Below are positions 5,289-8,631 of a stretch of DNA of 8,631 nt, in pieces; the stretch's first letter is position 1; each line of letters starts with the position of its first letter. Made by a program: the position numbers and the translations under genes. This stretch comes from Patescibacteria group bacterium (GTDB taxonomy: Bacteria > Patescibacteriota > Microgenomatia > UBA1400 > PJMF01): positions 1 through 8,631 of the forward strand of contig JAHIVL010000066.1 in NCBI GenBank assembly GCA_018816485.1, in the 5' to 3' direction. The notes below the pieces were generated by a model that saw only the letters and a list, made by a program, of their open reading frames with translations, ran no database searches and was not told the origin of the DNA.

Positions 5289-5972
5289 ATGAAAATATTA
5301 GTCGTAGAAGATGATCATAAAATCTCCAGTTTAATAAAAAGAGGACTAGAGCAGGAGGCCTTTGCAGTTGACACTGCTTTTAATGGGGAAACTGGATATG
5401 ATTTGGCTGTTTCTGAAAGTTACGATGTGATTATTCTAGATATAATGTTGCCACTAATGGACGGAATTGAAGTTTGTAAAAGATTGAGGCAGGAAAAAAT
5501 CACCACTCCAGTTTTGATGTTAACTGCAAAATCTCAAGTTTCAGATAAAATTTTAGGTTTAAATACGGGAGCAGATGATTATCTTTCTAAACCTTTTTCT
5601 TTTGATGAGCTAGTGGCTAGAATTAGAGCATTGAGTAGAAGGCCAATAGTTGCTGTGAATAATATTCTGGAAATTGGAGATTTAAAATTAGACCAAAATA
5701 GATTTGCCGTTGAAAGAGATGGACAACAGATTAATCTTTCTAAAAAAGAGTTTTCCCTTTTAGAATTTTTAATGAAAAATAAAAACCAAGTTCTTACTAA
5801 AGAGCAGATTATTAGCAATGTTTGGAATTTTGATGCTGATATATTACCAAATACAGTTGAAGTTTATATTGGTTATTTGAGAAATAAGATTGACAAGCCT
5901 TTTAAGAATAAACAGCATTTATTAAAAACGGTTAGGGGTTTTGGGTATAAAATTGAAGAGGATAAGAAATAA
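5289..5972 (+). CDS. OmpR/PhoB-family response regulator, 227 aa
   Basis: A cytoplasmic DNA-binding regulator that receives phosphate from a histidine kinase, most likely the next gene product. The receiver domain spans 1-118: acidic pocket E7, D8, D9 (MKILVVEDD), phospho-acceptor D51 in VIILDIMLP, T79 in LMLTAKS and K101 in LSKPFSFDEL. All switch residues are present. The winged-helix effector domain spans about 126-223, with LSKKEFSLLEFLMKNKNQVL, a recognition helix region NTVEVYIGYLRNKID, and the wing signature LLKTVRGFGYKI. Length is normal. The start at 5289 is chosen because MKILVVEDD is the standard beginning of the fold and lies seven bases after TATAAT. Longer in-frame starts at 5181 and 5280 would run through the promoter. 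The kinase gene follows after seven bases. Divergence from LCP suggests control of envelope genes. Confidence 0.96.
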   Translation: MKILVVEDDHKISSLIKRGLEQEAFAVDTAFNGETGYDLAVSESYDVIILDIMLPLMDGIEVCKRLRQEKITTPVLMLTAKSQVSDKILGLNTGADDYLSKPFSFDELVARIRALSRRPIVAVNNILEIGDLKLDQNRFAVERDGQQINLSKKEFSLLEFLMKNKNQVLTKEQIISNVWNFDADILPNTVEVYIGYLRNKIDKPFKNKQHLLKTVRGFGYKIEEDKK

Positions 5973-5979
5973 AGTATTT

Positions 5980-7035
5980 ATGAAAGTTTTCGAACTCACA
6001 AGAATTAGAATTACCATTTGGTATGTGCTAATAATAATGTCAATTAGTACAATGTTTAGCTTTGTTATTTATAGGGGTGTAATTGGAAATATTGAGTCTT
6101 CATTTAGGAATGCTGAAGTTAGGTTCGAAAAAAATGAAGGTATGATGGCTTTGAGAAGAGTAGCAGAAGTTAAAAATCCTAACGTTGAAGTGACAAAAGA
6201 GGTTTTACATGGTTTATTTCTTGAAGAGTTAGAAAATTCTAGGAAGAATATTTTACTTTCTTTACTAATTCTTAATGTTGTTATTTTAACTTTATCTACT
6301 TTAGTCAGCTATTTGTTGGCTAGTAAAACTTTATTACCAATTGAGGAAATTATTAAAGAGCAAAAGCGCTTTATTGCCGATGCTTCGCATGAATTGAAAA
6401 CTCCACTTACTTCTTTAAAAACCTCTATAGAAGTCTCTGTTAGAAGTGGAAAACTTCCAAAAGATATCAAAAAGTTATTACAATATAATTTAGAGGATGT
6501 TGATGCGTTAAATGAACTAATTGATAAATTATTAAATCTTTCAAGCTTGGAAAGCAAGGAACCCGTTTTTGATAATCTCGATATTAAAGAAGCAATTGAG
6601 ACAGCTTACAGAAGAGTTAAATATCTTGCTGATGAAAAGAAAATATCAATTAATATTAACACTAAAAATTATCAATTATTAGGAGATGCTTCTTCACTTA
6701 CAGAATTATTTACAATTTTATTTGATAATGGAATCAAGTATTGCAAGCAAAATGGGATAATTAATCTTGACGTTAAGTTATCTAAAAATCATCTTGTTAT
6801 TACCGTGGAAGATACTGGTATTGGAATAAATAAAAAATATTTACCTAACATATTTGATCGTTTCTATAGAATTGATTCATCTAGGACTTCTAGTGCAAAA
6901 TCTGGATATGGTCTTGGATTATCTATGGCCAAAAAAATAGTGGAAAATCATAATGGGAGCATCTCGGTTTCAAGTGAGATTGCTAAAGGAACTCTTTTCA
7001 CAATTAAGTTGCCTACCAAACAAAAATTGGTGTAG
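5980..7035 (+). CDS. membrane sensor histidine kinase, 351 aa, no HAMP domain
   Basis: The sensor kinase partner of the regulator encoded just before it. Two membrane helices, about 12-31 (TIWYVLIIMSISTMFSFVIY) and 91-114 (ILLSLLILNVVILTLSTLVSYLLA), flank a short extracytoplasmic loop of about 58 residues that is probably the sensing part. Only about 22 residues separate the second helix from the phospho-acceptor H137 (FIADASHELKTPLTSL), so there is no room for a HAMP domain. The ATPase domain has the N box with N250 (LFDNGIKYC), G1 VEDTGIGI (276-283), the F box IFDRFYRID, and G2 SGYGLGLSMAKKIV (308-321). The ATG at 5980 is preferred; a TTG at 5941 would overlap the regulator by 32 bases. An SD-like AGAGGA lies about 17 bases upstream, too far to be convincing, so translation is probably coupled. 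It ends in TAG. Confidence 0.96.
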   Translation: MKVFELTRIRITIWYVLIIMSISTMFSFVIYRGVIGNIESSFRNAEVRFEKNEGMMALRRVAEVKNPNVEVTKEVLHGLFLEELENSRKNILLSLLILNVVILTLSTLVSYLLASKTLLPIEEIIKEQKRFIADASHELKTPLTSLKTSIEVSVRSGKLPKDIKKLLQYNLEDVDALNELIDKLLNLSSLESKEPVFDNLDIKEAIETAYRRVKYLADEKKISININTKNYQLLGDASSLTELFTILFDNGIKYCKQNGIINLDVKLSKNHLVITVEDTGIGINKKYLPNIFDRFYRIDSSRTSSAKSGYGLGLSMAKKIVENHNGSISVSSEIAKGTLFTIKLPTKQKLV

Positions 7036-7147
7036 GAATAGATACAGGCGTACACGCAAAAAATAACGATTCCAATTTTTAAGCTAATTCTCAGAATGAT
7101 TTTATATATTGATCTACAGTATTAATTAAGTAGCAACTAGTTTTTTT

Positions 7148-7154
7148 AAGGAAA
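7148..7154 (+). promoter_or_regulatory. Shine-Dalgarno of the small exported protein
   Basis: AAGGAAA at 7148-7154 precedes the ATG at 7158 at suitable spacing and is the best ribosome binding site in the window. The 122 bases between the kinase stop and this ATG are AT-rich. They include a short palindrome ATTCTCAGAAT (7086-7096) and -10-like TATATT (7105-7110), so a separate promoter with a real leader is plausible. Confidence 0.6.
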
Positions 7155-7157
7155 AAT

Positions 7158-7673
7158 ATGAAATCAAGAATTGTCATGCCAGTCATTGCGATTGGTATTA
7201 TTGCGATTGCAATTACAAACTCAGTTAGTTTTGCGAGTGCTCGGGATTCCGAATTAACTAGGGAAACATTGGTAAGCAGACTTGCTTCAAGGTTTGGCTT
7301 AAATGAAGTTGAGGTTTCGGATACATTTGAAGAATTTAAGTTAGAACGCGGTAAAGCACATCAAGAAAAAATGCAGGAAAGAATGCAACAAAGACTCGAT
7401 AATGAGGTCCAAAATGGTTCACTAACCCAGGATCAAGAGTTTGCTATATTGGCAAAACATGAAGAGCTTGAAGGAAAGTATGATGATCTCTATAATCTTT
7501 CTCCTGAAGATAGACGTGAAGTCAGAGCAGATATCCATGAAGAAATGATGGCTTGGGCAGAAGCAAATGGCATTAGTATGGATGAATTCGAGAGGGCTGA
7601 CCGTGGTTTTAATGGAGAATTTGGAGGAGAGTTCAGAGGTCAAGGCAAAGGGTTCATGCACATTGAGAACTAA
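7158..7673 (+). CDS. small exported helical protein, Spy/CpxP- or DUF2680-like in style, 171 aa
   Basis: Probably a secreted or surface-held helical protein; the exact family is not certain. The signal peptide is at about 1-28 (VMPVIAIGIIAIAI, then SFASA before RD). The mature part is highly charged and helical. LVSRLASRFGLNEVEVSDTF (39-57) is a small helix-turn-helix-like unit. QEKMQERMQQRLDNEVQNGS leads into LTQDQ (89-93). A second similar element, LSPEDRREVRADIHEEM, starts at 114. These recall the LTxxQ motifs of Spy/CpxP and the repeats of DUF2680 proteins, which I infer from pattern only. The tail (FNGEFGGEFRGQGKGF) is rich in Gly, Phe and charged residues. It has a good Shine-Dalgarno sequence. 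Position directly after the regulator-kinase pair suggests it is a target or accessory sensor of that system. Confidence 0.8.
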   Translation: MKSRIVMPVIAIGIIAIAITNSVSFASARDSELTRETLVSRLASRFGLNEVEVSDTFEEFKLERGKAHQEKMQERMQQRLDNEVQNGSLTQDQEFAILAKHEELEGKYDDLYNLSPEDRREVRADIHEEMMAWAEANGISMDEFERADRGFNGEFGGEFRGQGKGFMHIEN

Positions 7674-7682
7674 TATCTTAGT

Positions 7683-7699
7683 TTGGGTGGCTCTCCCAA
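7683..7699 (+). terminator. weak hairpin after the small exported protein gene
   Basis: TTGGG (7683-7687) can pair with CCCAA (7695-7699) around a seven-base loop. A second CCCAA at 7701-7705 offers an alternative pairing. There is no following T run, so this is a poor intrinsic terminator. It lies between two genes and immediately before the next promoter-like box, so a 3'-end role is possible. Confidence 0.25.
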
Positions 7700-7711
7700 C
7701 CCCAAGTTCAT

Positions 7712-7717
7712 GATAAT
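7712..7717 (+). promoter_or_regulatory. -10-like box of the PAS kinase gene, leaderless candidate
   Basis: GATAAT at 7712-7717 is followed by eight bases, then ATG at 7726; an overlapping TATAAT (7717-7722) is only three bases from the ATG. No Shine-Dalgarno sequence is present before the ATG and no convincing -35 box is seen. The spacing matches the other leaderless candidates. Confidence 0.38.
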
Positions 7718-7725
7718 ATAATGTT

Positions 7726-8631
7726 ATGAACAAATTAGTGAGCAAAGTTTTTAGAAAAAAATCAAAGTCGTCGAGTAGCAATGCGTCACAGCAAAACTAT
7801 AAGACGATTTTTGATTATGTGAGTGACTCACTTTTTATTCATGATATTAACACGGGCAAAATTTTAGATGTCAATAAGAAAATGTGCAAAATGTATGGAT
7901 ATAGTAGAGAGGAAGTTTTAGACTCTAGTGTGGGAACATTTAGCTCAGGAATTGTTCCGTATACTCAAAAAACTGCTCGAGAGAAAGTTAAACTAGCTGC
8001 AACTGGAAAGCGACAAGTTTTTGAGTGGCAAGCCAAAACTAAACAAGGAAAATTATTTTGGGTAGAGGTCAGATTGGGAAAAGTAGTTTTAGATGGTACC
8101 GACAAAATTATTGCAAATGTTAGAGATATCACTGATCGAAAACTCAATGAAGAAAAAAAGCTTTATATTGATAAAGCAAAAACTGAGTTTATTTCACTTG
8201 CCGCTCATCAGTTAAGAACTCCTCTAGGTTCAATGAGATGGAATACCGAAATACTGTTACAAAGCGCTAAGGAATACAATTTATCTCCAGAAGTAATTGG
8301 TTTAATCAAAAATAACTATCAAAGTAATTTGAAAATCATTGATTTGGTTAATGATTTACTGAATGTGTCTAGGATAGATCAAAATAAATTAAAGTCTGAT
8401 ATAAAAAGATTTTCTTTAGTTGAAATAATTGAGGAAATAATTGAGGAATTTAGTTATGAGGCTAGACTTAAATCGGTTACTGTAAAATTTAGGCATAATA
8501 AAGATCATCAATATTTAGTTGAAATTGATCGTAAACAAATTAAAGAAGCTTTTAAAAATGTTATTGGGAATGCTATTAAATACTCATTCCAAAAAACTGA
8601 AGTTTCAATTTCATTAAATAAAAAAGTTAAG
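7726..8631 (+). CDS. cytosolic PAS-domain sensor histidine kinase (3' end beyond window)
   Basis: A soluble histidine kinase; 302 codons are in the window and the frame is still open at the edge. A basic, Ser-rich N-terminus (about 1-23) has no membrane segment. A PAS domain spans about 25-139: IFDYVSDSLFIHDINTGKIL, then MYGYSREEV, WVEVRLGKVVLDG and the closing VRDITDRK motif. HisKA follows with phospho-acceptor H161 in FISLAAHQLRTPLGSMRW. Then comes a dimerisation helix ending VNDLLNVSRIDQNKL, and the start of the ATPase domain with the N box NVIGNAIKYS (N278, N282). The remaining G boxes, about 90-100 residues, should lie outside. No regulator gene is adjacent within the window, so it may be an orphan kinase or signal to the OmpR-type regulator 1.8 kb upstream. 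The AAHQLRTPL H-box style is common in Patescibacteria. Confidence 0.95.
   Translation, partial: MNKLVSKVFRKKSKSSSSNASQQNYKTIFDYVSDSLFIHDINTGKILDVNKKMCKMYGYSREEVLDSSVGTFSSGIVPYTQKTAREKVKLAATGKRQVFEWQAKTKQGKLFWVEVRLGKVVLDGTDKIIANVRDITDRKLNEEKKLYIDKAKTEFISLAAHQLRTPLGSMRWNTEILLQSAKEYNLSPEVIGLIKNNYQSNLKIIDLVNDLLNVSRIDQNKLKSDIKRFSLVEIIEEIIEEFSYEARLKSVTVKFRHNKDHQYLVEIDRKQIKEAFKNVIGNAIKYSFQKTEVSISLNKKVK

Noticed and set aside
5579..5818. Minus-strand open frame inside the response regulator
   Set aside because: It is a shadow of a confidently assigned regulator gene.
6309..6557. Minus-strand open frame inside the histidine kinase
   Set aside because: It is a shadow of the HisKA region; no support.
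7047..7062. GCG-TACA-CGC mini-hairpin after the kinase as a terminator
   Set aside because: The stem is three bases and is followed by A rather than T on the coding strand.
7422..7781. Minus-strand open frame of 119 codons
   Set aside because: It spans the 3' half of the small exported protein gene, the intergenic hairpin and the start of the PAS kinase. The plus-strand genes explain the region better.
7965..8147. Minus-strand open frame inside the PAS kinase
   Set aside because: It is antisense to a clear PAS domain.

Overview
The window is AT-rich bacterial DNA. Protein style suggests a member of the Candidate Phyla Radiation (Patescibacteria, perhaps Microgenomates or a relative). Three things point that way: a soluble PAS histidine kinase with the H-box LAAHQLRTPLGSMRW, an LCP protein with a two-cysteine insert, and a DUF2207 protein with a poly-glycine tail. 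This placement rests on recognition, not on a marker gene. Stops are TAA or TAG in all well-supported genes, and no in-frame TGA was seen in them, so nothing suggests a recoded UGA.

Layout. (1) Positions 1-1062 are a mosaic without recognisable families. They hold the 3' end of an unknown plus-strand ORF (2-124), a minus-strand orphan gene of higher GC (195-710) behind a near-consensus promoter, a short and possibly frameshifted plus-strand ORF (846-956/1011), and a motif resembling an insertion-sequence end (1036-1061) just beyond the stop of the next gene. (2) Positions 1063-3843 hold a minus-strand family 2 glycosyltransferase, divergent from a 676-residue DUF2207 membrane protein. A small unknown ORF (about 3848-4156) follows in the +1 frame and runs 60 bases into the convergent LCP gene. 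(3) Positions 4097-7035 hold a LytR-CpsA-Psr (LCP) cell-wall protein on the minus strand, divergent across 61 bases from an OmpR-type response regulator and histidine kinase operon. (4) Positions 7158-8631 hold a small exported helical protein with LTxxQ-like motifs, then a cytosolic PAS histidine kinase cut by the window edge.

How the genes may work together: the theme is the cell envelope and its surveillance. The glycosyltransferase, DUF2207 and LCP proteins act at or near the envelope. The two-component operon shares a very short divergent promoter region with LCP and is followed by a small exported protein, recalling the CpxAR-CpxP/Spy arrangement. The second, orphan kinase may feed into the same regulator. 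These links are inferred from position.

The most striking sequence-level observation is that five genes have a -10-like hexamer 7-8 bases before the start codon and no Shine-Dalgarno sequence, as expected for leaderless mRNAs. Two other genes (1063-1776 and 7158-7673) have ordinary ribosome binding sites. I found no CRISPR array, tRNA, rRNA or complete mobile element.
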